From contig NW_026731670.1 of the NCBI RefSeq assembly GCF_028476545.1, forward strand, positions 521,501 through 585,500: DNA of 64,000 nt, in the 5' to 3' direction. Below the pieces are notes generated by a model, which had not been told where the DNA came from, made no database searches, and worked only from the letters and a program-made list of their open reading frames with translations. The stretch's first letter is position 1. Each line of letters opens with the position of its first letter. The position numbers were made by a program, and so were the translations under genes. This DNA is from Physella acuta. Taxonomy: Eukaryota; Mollusca; Gastropoda; Physidae. Shown one piece after another: positions 11,039 to 23,610 of the stretch.

Positions 11039-11530
11039 GTGTAAACACGATTACTTGAGTACCGTTATAGCTAGGTTGATGAAATTTCATATATAAGTAT
11101 TTTATCAAAATTATAGATCATTATCAACTTTTGAGCGATTTCCGATAACCGGAAGTGGTACTTTTCCTACTTTGAATTTTTCAAGAGCCTAAAACTTAAT
11201 TACTATTTCAGATAGATAAATGAAATTGCACATGTAAGTATAAGATCTAATTTTCTCATTTCTGTCAAATTTTGAATAATTTTCGTTGAACAGAAGTACT
11301 AATTTACGCTATTTCCGATTTCTCAAAAACGCATATAAATTTATAAAGTACTAATAATATTGCGCACTATAATGCACATTTTGTTTCGGCGTTCGCTTGG
11401 TGTGCAATTCTTTTTTCTATGAGATTCTATTCTATTTTTAAAAGTTTAAGTAATTAACAATCATGTCTACATTCCAAGTTATGTAAGAATATTCAAGAAA
11501 GTTTAGGGGAGATCACTCCCGGTTTATTTA
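10846..11530 (-). repeat. Microsatellite-cored dispersed repeat
   Basis: It opens with a hairpin (TTTCTC at 10862, GAGAAA at 10884), then a cgtgcaaaaaaa tract, a (TG)n(TCTG)n core at about 10988-11042, and a body ending agtttaggggagatcactccc. It is an inverted relative of 17815-18425. Together the two copies bracket receptor E. Confidence 0.8.
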
Positions 11531-12792
11531 TGTGGGATTTTTATTCTGCTAATTGTTGTTTCTAGTTAACTTTGCAAACGCTTATAATGAAGTAGTGCTA
11601 ATACAGGATTTGTTTTACAAATACAAATAAAATTACGGTATGGAATTGCCTTGGGTTACCCTTCTTATGTTTGTAAAACATTTTATTTTAAAATTCAATG
11701 TTCTTTATCAGCATTTTTTTTCTAAAAGCAAATTATTGATTCGAGTATTTTAAATCAAAAGCATCATTTACTTACTTAAAGCTATTTTTGTCTGATTACG
11801 ACGCTGTCTTAAAACGAGAATAATAATGTTAAATTCATCCACTCAATTACCTTAGAGGGTGTCGTTGTTTTTTTTTAGCTGGGATTTTTTCCCTCTTCAA
11901 ACACATATTAATCATAAATGTTTTCGTTGATTTGATTAGGCTAAACACTAGCTGTATCATATTTCAATGAATATGCTAGCAACGATTGAATCTTGCTCGG
12001 TAATTTCTTAAACATTTTCGTGTTTAACTTACAGGCAAAAGAGTTCTTAACAGTTCAGGTTTAGGGAACATCATGTGATACACTCTCGTATATTAAAGAT
12101 GGGATTACAATAAAATCGGGTTCTACATTTCTACCCATGTTTCTCTGGATAACACTTTTCAATGAGAGACAACTACAATATAAACAATTTCTCATTACGT
12201 GAAATACAATGACAAACGTCATGTAAAAGCTATCATATTCACGGGAACTACGCGGATGTTTCGTTAAAACGGCAGCAAAAGTAACTTTCATTATCATAAT
12301 CGACCTGATTTTCTCTTCTCACTACTAGTAGAGGTATTATGATTCTTAAAATATCGCAGTAAATTAAGAATATAATATTCCGTTTATTGTAGCCTAACCT
12401 CCTAAGTAATAGTGTACGTTAATGGTTTTAGCATATACAACTTATTTATTCGTAGAGTAGTTTAGTTCGGTTGTTACCCTTCTAAAACTGACGATCTGTG
12501 GGGCAAGTGAAGTAGAGTTCACCTGTTTTTGTGACCTCGGCTTATGCAGGGAAAGTGTGATCAGCACGATGCCCAGGCGTGTTTGCAGGTTGAATTAGCA
12601 GTGTGACTCTCTCCGCCAAGCCACTCCGTCCATTCAGACAGATAAAATTAACATAAATTAGGCTTTTGGGATTAGTTTTGATGTCTTATCAGTCGGGGTT
12701 TGTTTGATAAATTAGTGTCCCTTTACTTTAATGTTTTTTTTTTTCTAAATTGTTAACAGAATCAAAACTCTAATAAAATATTTAACTTCAGA

Positions 12793-12848
<56 letters not shown>

Positions 12849-14226
12849 CTGTGTATTTAATGTCTAAATAAACTAAATAAAGACGCATCTTTTTCGATTT
12901 TTTTTTCAACATTTCCTAATGTTATATATTTGAAAAAATCAATGCGTATACGACGCTAAATACAGCACATTAACTGTATTTATAAAAAAAACAAAAAGGT
13001 CTTGTTTTTTATTTAGAAAATTATTACCTAAGTATTCTCTGACTAATATTTATATAAGGTATTAAAGTAATAATAGTAGCGGGAATAGAGCTTGGCTTAA
13101 AACGATTATAATATGTAGTGATTATCTCTCTAAATATATGTACAAGTAATTATCTCCAGCTTTTCTAGATAATCAAGTAAATGTAATAGTCTCATTTTAA
13201 AGGAAATAAAAATAAAATTATTATACGTTTCCTATAATTGTCGAAATCATAGTTCCTAAAAAATAAGACAAAAAGAAATTCAAAAAAATAACCTATTAAT
13301 ATTGATGACAAACATAGAAAATATTTGTATATATATTTAAACCAATTAGAACTTTATTAATTCGTATATGCTGAAAATATGAAATTAGAATATTATTTTT
13401 TTAATATATATCAGGAAAATTTTTTCAATCTCCGCCAATTTACGAAAACAATATTTAACGAATTATTCAGTAAAAAGCGTTAAGTAGCCTATTTATACTG
13501 TTTACTGTCTTTATGGTCATTTGTCTTTTTAATGTTTTCAAGTTATGCGTTGCTTGGTCATTGCTTTAACGAGCTGCTAACCCTGCCGAATGATAGGCAT
13601 CATCTTAAAAGAATGTCGTGTTTGATAATTCCCTCTTAAAGTCTGCTCCTGTGTTAAACGCTTTAAGCTGTGACATTTAACATGCTAACATTTATATCAT
13701 TCAACAAAATTAATTGAAAAACGAGGACATTTTTAACACCTGACAGAATATAAAAAAATAACCTAAATATTCATGCTATGCTATCATGTTCTTTTCTTTC
13801 ATAGCGTACATAGCTCTAAATCATATTTGAAAGAAATAGTTCATTTCTTTTTATTCAACATTTCACGCGAGCTGGTGACCTTCTGCTCCATTTTTAATGG
13901 CTTAATCAATGCTTGCATTATAGATTAGATTGCGTACAACGAGCGATAAAACTGTATAAAAGCAGCAACGTATGTTCATAGTTAGCTTCTTTAAACACAC
14001 CATACAACATGCTGAAATAAGTTTTATAAATAAAGGACATTTTTTTAAAAACTCCGGTAACCAGTACACAATTTAAATTCGTCTCCATTTTCAATATAAA
14101 GGACTGCATGATAAACTATGTATTTTAATTAGAAAATGCTTGTTGAATTATACTATGAATTCCGAGTAAATCAAACTGGATAGAGCCATTATTGGAAATT
14201 AATGAAGCTAAGGTTAATTTTTTATA
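11531..14226. other. Intergenic region between B1 and E
   Basis: No gene is supported. It is AT-rich. A SINE-like piece at 12490-12600 (ggggcaagtgaagtagagttcacc ... gtgatcagcacgatgcc) resembles 3180-3270. The block at 13085-13190 matches 29195-29290, downstream of D. The block at 13797-13870 is repeated at 16229-16305, so E lies between two direct copies. Confidence 0.55.
12796..12846. repeat. (AT)n microsatellite
   Basis: About 50 bases of alternating AT, not in the same context as the module (AT)n runs. Confidence 0.95.
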
Positions 14227-14227
14227 G
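14218..14227 (+). other. Possible 3' splice acceptor before E
   Basis: The tract TTTTTTATAG ends 28 bases upstream of the E start codon. Its position resembles that of the acceptors of the B, C and D groups, but there is no second copy to show conservation. Confidence 0.35.
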
Positions 14228-14254
14228 GATTTTTTTTAAATATACAAAATTGTA

Positions 14255-15256
14255 ATGCAGGAAAATAACAATACAAATTCAAAAACAATCATTGATGTGC
14301 CGTATGAAACTGTTGTCATGATTGGCTTTATTGTCAACTGCGTTGTCCTCCCAGTTATTTGTATATTCGGTATTGTTGGCAACAGCATTTCTATTGTAAT
14401 TCTAAGTTACAATGGCTTCAAGGACACAACCAACATCCTATTAACGGCTCTTGCAGTGTCTGATCTGTTTTTCTCTATGACACAGCTGGTGTATCAAGTC
14501 GAACAAATTATGGGCAGATTTAACAGAATATCAGCATATATATTGCATGTATATTACGTTACATATTTCTATGGGTGGAACCAATATGCTGTGTGTATTA
14601 GTGCTCAAATGGCTACCTTAATAGCTGTAGAGAGAATGATAGCTGTGGTGTTTCCTTTTACTGCCTCGATATTACTTACAAGTTTTCGTATTAAGTGCAT
14701 TGTTGTTGGCGTGTACTTGTTTTCAGCAACGATATATGTGCCGCGGGCATTTATGTATACCATAGTACCCGTTTTCTATAAGGAAATAAATATGACAATA
14801 ACGAGTCTAGACTTGGGTGATTTTTTAAAATACCATTTTGATTTGTATAACATCTATAACGTTGGTATAATAGGAACATTTGCTATTATCATTCCGACGG
14901 GGACAATACTTATAAGCACCATTTCAATAATTGCAAAGCTTTCAGCATCATATACCAATATTAAAAAATTGTCTTCATCCGTAGCACAATCAAAACGAAT
15001 CAATGATTTCAAAACAATTAAAATAGCATTAACTATTAGCTTGTGTGCTATTGTTTTAGTCTTGATTCCAACTAACACATATTACTTTTATAATACAATG
15101 GGAGACAGTGATTTTTTTTCAAGTAACGCCATGTGGCTTATAGAAGCATTTATAAAATTAATTTATCAAATTAACGCTTCAGTCAATTTTATCATCTATA
15201 TCTCTATGAGTCCGAAATTCGCTAAATCTTGCAAAAAAATATTTCTCTGTAAATGA
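14255..15256 (+). CDS. Rhodopsin-like chemosensory-type GPCR, group E (intact, single copy)
   Basis: A 333-residue seven-transmembrane receptor and the only member of its group in the window. TM1 carries GNSISIVIL with N43. TM2 carries LAVSD with D70. TM3 ends V125-E126-R127-M128, TM6 has IPTN (P282), and TM7 has N307-A-S-V-N-F-I-I-Y315 in place of NPxxY. N-terminal sequons are few (N6-T-N is not one), and extracellular loop 2 has an NMTIT sequon. No disulfide cysteine pair is evident at the TM3 start and loop 2. The third loop is basic and Ser-rich (KKLSSSVAQSKR). The start ATG lies 28 bases after a TTTTTTATAG acceptor-like tract ending at 14227. The frame is clean throughout. The flanks hold inverted dispersed repeats instead of the A/B module. 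Ligand unknown. Confidence 0.92.
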   Translation: MQENNNTNSKTIIDVPYETVVMIGFIVNCVVLPVICIFGIVGNSISIVILSYNGFKDTTNILLTALAVSDLFFSMTQLVYQVEQIMGRFNRISAYILHVYYVTYFYGWNQYAVCISAQMATLIAVERMIAVVFPFTASILLTSFRIKCIVVGVYLFSATIYVPRAFMYTIVPVFYKEINMTITSLDLGDFLKYHFDLYNIYNVGIIGTFAIIIPTGTILISTISIIAKLSASYTNIKKLSSSVAQSKRINDFKTIKIALTISLCAIVLVLIPTNTYYFYNTMGDSDFFSSNAMWLIEAFIKLIYQINASVNFIIYISMSPKFAKSCKKIFLCK

Positions 15257-15432
15257 TAATTATCAAAAGTTATTCACATTCATTTGAATCCATATTCGTT
15301 TGTATACCTTAATATCTTGTGTTCATATTTTCTTCTGCCTAGCTCACTGCAACAATCCAGAGTATACTTTTAAGTCTCTACTAACAGTTAACAGGGTAAT
15401 GCACAAAAAAGCCTACAAATTAGTATTTTATA

Positions 15433-15755
15433 ATACTAGGCATGCTGCCCAGCTTCGCTTAGGCTTTCGAAAACATTGAGAATTTGAATGCTTAATTAAT
15501 TCGCCCGAAGGTCGGTCTACGACCTCAAGAGTTATGAAGAGGTTCCTCCGTGGACATTTTTTTTCGATTTATAGCTCATATAAGGTACCGGTCAGTCGAG
15601 GTCAGTTTTGACCCCCACATCGTAGACTTTTCGGCCAACCGGCCCCCGTGTTCTGTCGCATCAAGGCAAGATCATGCCAAATTTGAAGCGCCTGCGGCGC
15701 CGGGAAGTGCCCTATCGGACACCCGACAATCTAGATCTAGATCTAGATTTCTAAA
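15433..15755 (+). repeat. GC-richer dispersed repeat, copy 1
   Basis: It starts actaggcatgctgcccagc, runs through a cgcctgcggcgccggg block and ends cacccgacaa, followed by TCTAGATC repeats. A second copy in the same orientation lies at 17107-17395. The class is unknown; no coding frame is shared by the two copies. Confidence 0.85.
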
Positions 15756-16943
15756 AGAATTTTTTTTTAAGTTTAGCCCGAGCATAATAAAAAATAATAC
15801 ATTAACCAAGTTGACTTGCTGTGTCTCGAACCCGCACCACCTGCGTGGTTTAATGTACATTAACATCTCCGCTATTTAGGCACCTTATAAAATACGGAGA
15901 ATGAAACACGTATTTTAAAATCTTAACTTACGCGAATATGCCTATTCTTTCAAATTAATTTTTTATCCCAAATTAGCCAGTTCCAAACAAAGATTTTGTA
16001 TAAAATAAATAAGTCTTGAAATAGTTTAGTCCTAATATAGAAATTTATTTTTGGAATTTATTTTAGAGAAGTTAGAGTCTAAATCTAGATCTTAGCGTCT
16101 ACGTCTAGATCTAGTTATTGCGTAGATTTAGATTTAGATTTAGTCTAGATCTAGAATCTCTAGATCTAGAATCCAAATAAATAAAATAAATTTTATGAGT
16201 TTAGGCCGGAAAAATTGTATTGTATACATTTCATAGTGTACGTAGATCTAAATCAAATTTGAATGAAATAGTTCATTTCTTTTCATTCAAAACACAGCAG
16301 ATGACGTCATTAGTTAATGTATAAGCAATAGCGACGTCACAGTTTTATGCGTTCTTTTTCATATGTGTTAATGCTTTTCCGGTTGCATAAATAATACTGT
16401 TTCTCTACATTCGAATACGCCTTTAATTTTTATTTTTCTTCTTTAAGTAAAATTGTGGTTATACATTTAAAACATCTAACATATTATTTTCAACAAAAGT
16501 CCGTAAAAAGTTCTCCATATATCGCTGCCGATTCTGACGTGATGTCCGGCGAAAATTTTTTGCGGACAGAGAAAGAGAGAGAGAGAGAGAGAGAGATGTG
16601 CGCACATTGGGCTTTTATATATTATATATTAGGATAATCTACTAAAATTAGTAACACACTGAAGAAAACAAATAAAACTTACTTCCTGAACTTTATCTGC
16701 TGTTACTGTTGTCGCTTGGTAAATTTATATAGACTAGATACTCATTGATAATAATTTATCATTTATGGTCTGTAAGTTTTTAAAAAAAATTTAAATGTCT
16801 TATTAAATTATTAGCAGTATTTCCTTGAGACATAATATTTCTAGTTATTTCAGAGCATAAATTATTACATATTAAAACGAATGTAAAAATATTCAACATT
16901 TATACAATGCATATTCACATATATTTTAGTTTAGTAAAATAAG

Positions 16944-16982
<39 letters not shown>

Positions 16983-17106
16983 TGCAGTGACTTATAAAAC
17001 CATTTGTGTGGGGTGTTCATGGATGGGGACAAAATTCACTGGACGGACACTATATTTGTCTGTGAAGGACGTAAGCACTATATCATTAACGGGTAAATAT
17101 ATATAT
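15756..17106. other. Repeat-rich non-coding region downstream of E
   Basis: It holds TAGATCTAGATCTAGA-type runs at 16080-16170, a (GA)n run at 16570-16596, a (CA)n(TA)n run at 16945-16981 and the second direct copy (16229-16305) of the block at 13797. No gene is supported. Confidence 0.7.
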
Positions 17107-17395
17107 ACTAGGCATGCTGCCCAGCTTCGCTTAGGCTTTCGAAAACATTGAGAATTTGAATGCTTAATAAATTCGCCCGAGGGTCGGTCTACGACCTCAG
17201 GAGTTATGAAGAGGTTCCTACGTGGACATTTTTGTTCGAATTATAGCTCATATAAGGCGCCGGTCAGTCGAGGTCAGTTTTGACCCCCCCACCCCATCAT
17301 AGACTTTTCGGCCAACCCAAGGCAAGATCCTGCGAAATTTGAAGCGCCTGCGGCACCGGGAAGTGCCATATCGGCCACCCGACAACTTTGCTTTA
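17107..17395 (+). repeat. GC-richer dispersed repeat, copy 2
   Basis: Second copy of 15433-15755 in the same orientation with small deletions. It carries the same aggcatgctgcccagc start and the cggccacccgacaa end. Confidence 0.85.
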
Positions 17396-17585
17396 TATAT
17401 TATAGAGATTAGCAAATTGCATAGATAAACAAAGATTTCAATAAAGTAATTAAGGCCTGAAATACTTTAGTATAGAAATGTATTATTTGAATAGATTCTA
17501 GATCGATGTAGGGTCTACAACTGTGTAAGTCTAGTTTTTCAGTAGATCAAGATCATCTAGATATAGAATCTATTCAAATAATACA

Positions 17586-17745
17586 CCTGGAAAATTGCAC
17601 TTTTCTACTTCAGCAAACACAAAACTAGTAAAACAAAAGGTGTAAAACATCAAAGCTGTCGAAATTTAATTTTATTTGTATGATTACAATACTTCCTCTA
17701 TACTCTGTATACGAGAAAATAAAAATCAATGCTTTCTTATTAATA
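17586..17745 (+). repeat. Module-edge repeat
   Basis: The stretch from cctggaaaattgcactttt to cgagaaaataaaaat recurs at 42021-42165 and 53741-53890. Each time it leads into the 3' flank of an A copy, so it marks a shared module edge. Its end resembles the hairpin end of the microsatellite-cored repeats. Confidence 0.75.
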
Positions 17746-17814
17746 TATCCAATGCCCTTAGACATTGACAATCTATAATTATCATCGCTTTTCCGCATCC
17801 ACTGAATACTATAC

Positions 17815-18425
17815 CTAAAAATAAACAGGGAGTGATCTCCCCTAAACTTTCTAAAATATTCTAATCTAACACTACGTGGGATGGCAACTCGGAATATGGA
17901 CATGATTTTTGTTTACTTAAACTTTTAAAAATAGAATAAAATCTAGTAGAAATAAGAATTGCGCACCAAGCGAACGCCAAAACAAAATGTGCATAATAGT
18001 GCGCAATACTATTAGTATTTTATAAATTTACATGCGTTTTTTGAGAAATCGGAAATAGCGTAAATTAATATTTTCAGTCAACGGAAATTACTCAAAATTT
18101 GATAGAAGGTAGAGAATTAGATCTTTTACTTACATGTGAATTTTCATTTTATCTATCTGAAATAGTACTCAAGTTATAGGCTTTTGGAAAATTCAAAGTA
18201 GAAAAAGTCCCACTTCCGGTTATCGGGAATCGCTCAAAAGTTAATACGGATCTACGATTTGGATATAATACTTATATATGAAATTTCATCAACCTAGCTG
18301 TAACAGTACTCAAGTTATCGTGTTTACACACACACAGACACACACACAAACACACTGTAAAAATCTAGATTTTTTTTGCACGATTACAAGACTTTCTCTA
18401 CACTTCGTATAAAAGAGAAAGTAAC
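17815..18425 (+). repeat. Microsatellite-cored dispersed repeat with terminal hairpin
   Basis: It begins cagggagtgatctcccctaaac and ends in a 9-bp perfect stem, ACTTTCTCT at 18391 paired with AGAGAAAGT at 18414. A (CA)n core lies at about 18327-18355. It is the inverted relative of 10846-11530. A central microsatellite and a 3' hairpin would fit a non-autonomous Helitron-like element, but this is not shown. Confidence 0.75.
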
Positions 18426-19670
18426 AAATGATAGATTTTGAACATATTATTTAAGCAATAACAATAAAACAGATAAAATGAAACGTTTTCTATAAATACA
18501 TAAGGGTAACTATATAAAAATATGACTGTATTTTAATTTGTTTTATGTATACATTTTATTTCCCAAATAGATAATTCTTAGTTAATCCTAAAATATGGTT
18601 ATTACAAAATGTTTTGAACACTCAATTATTTAAGCACCTTTTATATTGAAAACTTTCGTCGGGAGGGTAAAATTCTAGCACTTCAATATAAGGCGATTGT
18701 ATGAAAAGTGTAATAATACAAGAAAGACACATATCATCCGTGTCATATCAATAATTTTACCTAAGCGACACTATGCACGGTAAATATTCACGACAATTAA
18801 TCTTTATATTAACTTTTTTATTGTCTTTTTCTGGGGCACATTGAAGGTCTTCCCCCTTCCGTCGAGTGTGTGCAAACTTACTAAAAATGTCGATATATAT
18901 TAAAAAAGTAACTATTGCTAGTTATATTTTACGTCTTTTTCTAAGTCCTTATTTTCAAAAAAAAAAAGAGTACGTTCTGCTTAAGTCTTTTCATTTTAAA
19001 AATGATCTTTATTTATACCGTCTTATATGTGTCTTATAAAAATAATTACTGGCCCGAAAAAGTAGCTATAACATTTTGCACATGTTTGATAATTGTCTGG
19101 TATCAGTTAGTTTAACATTGGCAATTGTATAATGAAAATTTCACGTTGAAAAGAATGCAACCACACCTTCAAAATACTAATTACAATTGCAGATTTGTTT
19201 AAAATTAAGTTTTACCTTAAAAGCAATGAGTTAGATTGTTTGTTATAATACAATTTTAGACCATGTTTGTTTGTTATTTGACTCTTGTTCACGATATGAA
19301 TGAGACAAATTATTTACAGAAAATTCCCAATACAGAATTATACTGTTATAAAGTGAACATATTTTAAAATATTGGTCGTGTCATTGAGAGAAAATTTATA
19401 AAAAAAACTTACGTAAAAAATATGTCAATAATTATAAACTGTTTAAAAAAAATTATTAAAATAAAAAAATAATCATTCGTTTTAAAAATAATATTATGAC
19501 ACGCTCTTTATACATTATACATCTTACATACATAAATTCATCTTTTAAGGTAATTTAAATAATGATTTCTATCTAATATTTGTATATGCATTTTTGTGAG
19601 TTTTTTGCTAATTGTCAAATAAATTAAAAATACACTCTTTTTATTGATGTTGATTATTAAAAAGTGTTGA
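18426..19670. other. 3' flank of A2
   Basis: No gene. It matches 42260-43525 and 53985-55211 at high identity, and 30180-30950 in its second half. Confidence 0.7.
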
Positions 19671-20708
19671 TTATTTGTTTACTTTTGCACATGTAAACAG
19701 CTTTTCAAATGTTTTAGAAAATTTCTAGTTAAAACTGACAAAGATTACAAAGTTTATTGAGGATTTTAATTAACTAATGACTATCAAAGAAGTATATAAC
19801 AGAGTAAGGAATTTCTAACTGTATAAATAGACGCCATTGTACTGAAAAACATTTCAACGCCGTTTGAAGGGACTAACACAAGCACCACTATACTAAAACA
19901 TAATGACACGGTTACTTTAATTGACTTTAAATCTTTAACCCTCTCTTCAGCAGCTTTATTTGTCGACAGATTTTTTATTTTTTTTAGTTGACATTGTAAG
20001 GTTTAAAACTATTAACGTTGAACACACAATAATTATAATTGTGGGTATTGTTGCGTTTGTGTTGAACAAAACATAAGTTCGGTATATTTCCAGAAAGTGA
20101 ATATTGGTGAAGAAAAACTCTCTAGCTGCAGCAATAACTATTGTGTTGTTTGTTACAATAGAAGTTACTTGACGTAACTCTACATACAAAACGAAAGGAA
20201 CATATATCGGTGCTACAATGACAAATACTGTAAGCACAATAAAAAACATTTGAAACGGTGATAACACTAGAGAAACTTTAAAAGGAAACCACACTGCGAT
20301 CATCCTTTCCATGGTTATTAAAGCGACGACATTTATGCTGATGGTAGACGCATGCTGGTTCCATTTATGAATATATACACGATAACAAGCTTCCATAATG
20401 TCTCCCAAGTTAAAATCAAATTTCCGGATAAAACATGGGATCCGATAAAGACTTTGTGTTACCAAGTAAAACAGATCAGAGATGGCAAGAGCTGCTAAAA
20501 CAACGTAAGTCGACGCAGCAAAACCGTTGTAGTTCAAGACGATAATGGTGAGGGTGTTTCCTACCATGCCGAATACGCAAATTATTTGAATAAGGAAACA
20601 GTCGATCAATGTATTCAAAGGTTCGAAAATACTAGCAGAAATGTCATTGAAATAATCATACGCGAGTTCAATTTTCTGTGTTTTATTCCTTTGAGTATAA
20701 TCAACCAT
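19671..20708 (-). pseudogene. Rhodopsin-like chemosensory-type GPCR pseudogene, group A copy 2
   Basis: Read from an ATG at 20708 (MVDYTQRNK), the frame is clean through TM1 (GMVGNTLTI), TM2 (ISDLFYLV), the ERMIAVWFPF end of TM3, and TM5. An extra T in a T-run at about 19975 then shifts the frame in the third intracellular loop, ending in KKNKKSVDK. Past that, the copy also carries the pre-TM7 frameshift near 19850, an in-frame stop near 19818 and the tail TAG near 19730, all shared with A1. Of the A copies with an intact start codon, it has the longest frame from that start (250 residues), so it is among the less decayed. It lies head to head with B2. Confidence 0.88.
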
Positions 20709-23299
20709 TTCGGAACTTGTGACGTTAAAATGTAAATTTTATATTAAGTATTTTTAATTTTTATCCTCCTTTTTTCAATACAAACACATTTTTTAATTTT
20801 TTAAAACTTGTTACCGCTATTCTAAATATTTGTTCACGTGCTTTGAGTGTATAGCAAACATAGATGGAATGAGAAATATGCGTCTTCAATAGTTGACCTT
20901 TAATTGGAGTTAATGAAAGGGGCGTAAACAGGGACAATACAAAATAAGCCATACACATTTCCTGAAGTCCTTTCATGTGTAGTGTGTTTCTGTAATGTAG
21001 TAGAACCACCATAGCCATGCTCCAACATACACATTGATATGAATTAGACAGTGAGCAGGTACAGCAGAGTTATATAACTCTATGCCTGAGCTACTAAACT
21101 ATAGCTTTCATGAATTTCACATCTCCTTGCTTGTCCATATGTTTAGTTTTTGATATTCTATTGTTTGTGCATGGATAGTTAGAGTCCATTATTGCCGGAT
21201 GTCGCGAATTTGAGACATCCCGTAATTAGTATAAAAAATAAGTCTTAGCGTCAAACTTGCAGCATCAAACACAGCAGTTTAAAACGTAGCATGTTGAGAT
21301 ACGCCACAAAAAGAAATGTAGAGTGCATTTATTGCATTTGTGTTTGATATTAGTGGTTTATAAAATATATCAGCCATGTTTCCTTCCACATTAATGTCCC
21401 TTATGTATAGAATACACATTTTTTGCTTTTTCAACACACAGACTATAACGCTGTTCATGTATATGCATGGATACCTCATTCCAATAATATACAAATATAT
21501 AGACTCATTTTAAAAGGTTTTGGATATAGTTCACCGAAGCGCACACACACAACTACACATAAAAATATAATTATTAAGTACATTATATACAAAATAAATT
21601 ATTGGCATTCGATGTACGCATATAAGTATAAAACGTTTGATTTATCTTTGCTTATTCTGAAAGATAAAATATATAAATATACTTAAATATTAACATTTCC
21701 TTCTAATGAATGCCGTTTAATTGCTGATAGATAATTATTACGTTAATTTGTAGATTCAGCCTTGTACGTGGATATCATTAAAGTTAACTGTAGATTATTG
21801 TCAAAATCTGTAATAAAGGCGTTGTTTCAATAGGTTATAATTTTTACTACACTCGCAAAAAATAATAAAGTAAACGGAACGTTCCTATTATGTTATTATC
21901 CGACGAAATTACTTTTATGTATGTTCTTTGTAATTTTCTAAAGAAAATTTCTGACTAGCAGATATTTACTTCGAGCTATCATTATATCTGACAGCGACAA
22001 TATACACAATTTGACTTACGCGTCTATTTTACAATCAATATGCAAAGCTCAATTCTTCATAAAGTTAAATGTTATGTATGCGATATGTTTATAGATATGT
22101 CTGTTATTTTATAAAATCCCAAGACTATTTTCAATTTTAAGTATAATACGCTTCACAAACCATCGAATGCGAGCATACAACGAATTTACCTAGAGCTACT
22201 GATATAATAAGTTTAAGCCATTTTTAGTTTTGTTGGAGAATATTTAGATCTAGATAAAAAAATCTGAGGCGATCTAGGCCCAAACAAATTAATTAAATAT
22301 CAAAACATAATAAATGTGTGCGTTTCTTATCTAAACTATTGCAATAGTTAAACTAAGCAATATTTTATGTACATTATTAATAGTCACTCTTCTTTTACAT
22401 TTGGTACTCGGTTGACAAGCTTAATTTTATAATAAAGTATTAAATTAAAATTAACATAATCATGATATTATGATTATTTTTTTATTGAACATGACATTTA
22501 ATTATTTTGTGGATATATTTTTTAAAATTAGCACAAAAGGCGATTAGATATTTCTGACAAAGCTTTTAATTAATTGCGTTATTATTTTTTCAAACGTTCA
22601 AAGTCCCACAAATTATATTTAATAGATTGGCAGTGACATTTGACGTTTAGAATTAGTATTTCAATATTTCTTGGCAGAAGAATATTTTCTGTACAAGGAT
22701 TGTGTCAGGTGTAGGTTTGTTTTTGTATTCCCTGCGGATTTCTGCTCTGGATTTAAACATTGATTTCAATATCGATTTTGTTTGGAAATTCAATTTCAAT
22801 ATAGCTGTTAATGTTTTCTATGTAGATTTCTATGTGAATTAATATTTGTTTTCAGATTTGTGTTTAAATAGAATATAATTTTAGACTTTCAAGTTGTTTT
22901 TTTTTAATAATTAGCAGTTTGTATACTCCTCAAACGAATACAGCGAATATAAACAAAAGTTGGCTGGAAATACTTAGGTAACTCTTATACTGCTTATATA
23001 TAATCCATGGTCTTAATTCTGACAAATGATTATATTTTTCTTTCGTTAATTCATGGACTTGATGGTCTGTTTTTTTGTTTATTCCCGTGATTATAAGGTA
23101 CGCACCCATGTGAAATTTTAAACAAATTATCTGCATGCTCATTAGCAGACTTACTTATTAACCTCACCAATTTAAACCTCTGTAAATTTTATTTGTACCG
23201 TTTTGTAAATCTTTATCTTCATTTCTTTACTCTTCTATTAAAAAAGTACACGGTAAAATGATTAATTTTTTTTATTTGCGAACCGTTCACAAAAAAGAT
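20709..23299. other. Intergenic region of module 2, between A2 and the SINEs
   Basis: No supported gene. It aligns with the same interval in the other modules, but lacks the long (AT)n run and has a degenerate copy of the GTCGCGAATTCGCGAC palindrome near 21200. Short open frames (for example 20761-21018 on the minus strand) are not kept in the other modules. Confidence 0.65.
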
Positions 23300-23490
23300 G
23301 ACAACGTTGTCTATTGGTAGAGCGTTCGGCTACTATCCCCAAGGTCTCGAGTTCGGTTCTCGGTTCGGGATCGCGACTGCAGGACTTTCATTAGCCTACT
23401 AAGCTCTGACTCACTATAGGAAAACTACAGGCATCTAGGCATAGTGCTGACCACCCCATCCTTTCATATGCCGAGAAGAAACAAATAAAC
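23300..23490 (+). repeat. tRNA-derived SINE, type I (module 2)
   Basis: The head looks like a tRNA gene: A-box-like TTGGTAGAGCGTTCGG at 23313 and B-box-like GAGTTCGGTTCTC at 23349. The body (ctctgactcac ... gtgctgaccacc) resembles the central part of common molluscan SINEs. Copies occur at the same place in modules 3, 4 and 5. It is not a functional tRNA because the arms do not pair properly. Confidence 0.75.
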
Positions 23491-23610
23491 TCTTTTTCTT
23501 TTACCCTAGGGATCTCTGAAATGGGAGCTTTCACTTTTTTAACAATAAAAATTTCTTCTGATTAAAAGTAGACTGTTGTTTTTTTTTCTAGTGGCACGCG
23601 TTAACCACTT

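Noticed and set aside
10875-11108. Open frames with Thr-Asp-Arg-Gln or Cys-Val-Ser runs
   Set aside because: They are translations of the (TG)n(TCTG)n microsatellite.
15550-15879. 109-codon open frame
   Set aside because: It covers a dispersed repeat whose second copy at 17107 does not keep the frame.
23300-23380. A possible functional tRNA gene
   Set aside because: A-box and B-box are present, but acceptor and anticodon arms do not pair well and the same sequence recurs as part of a longer SINE.
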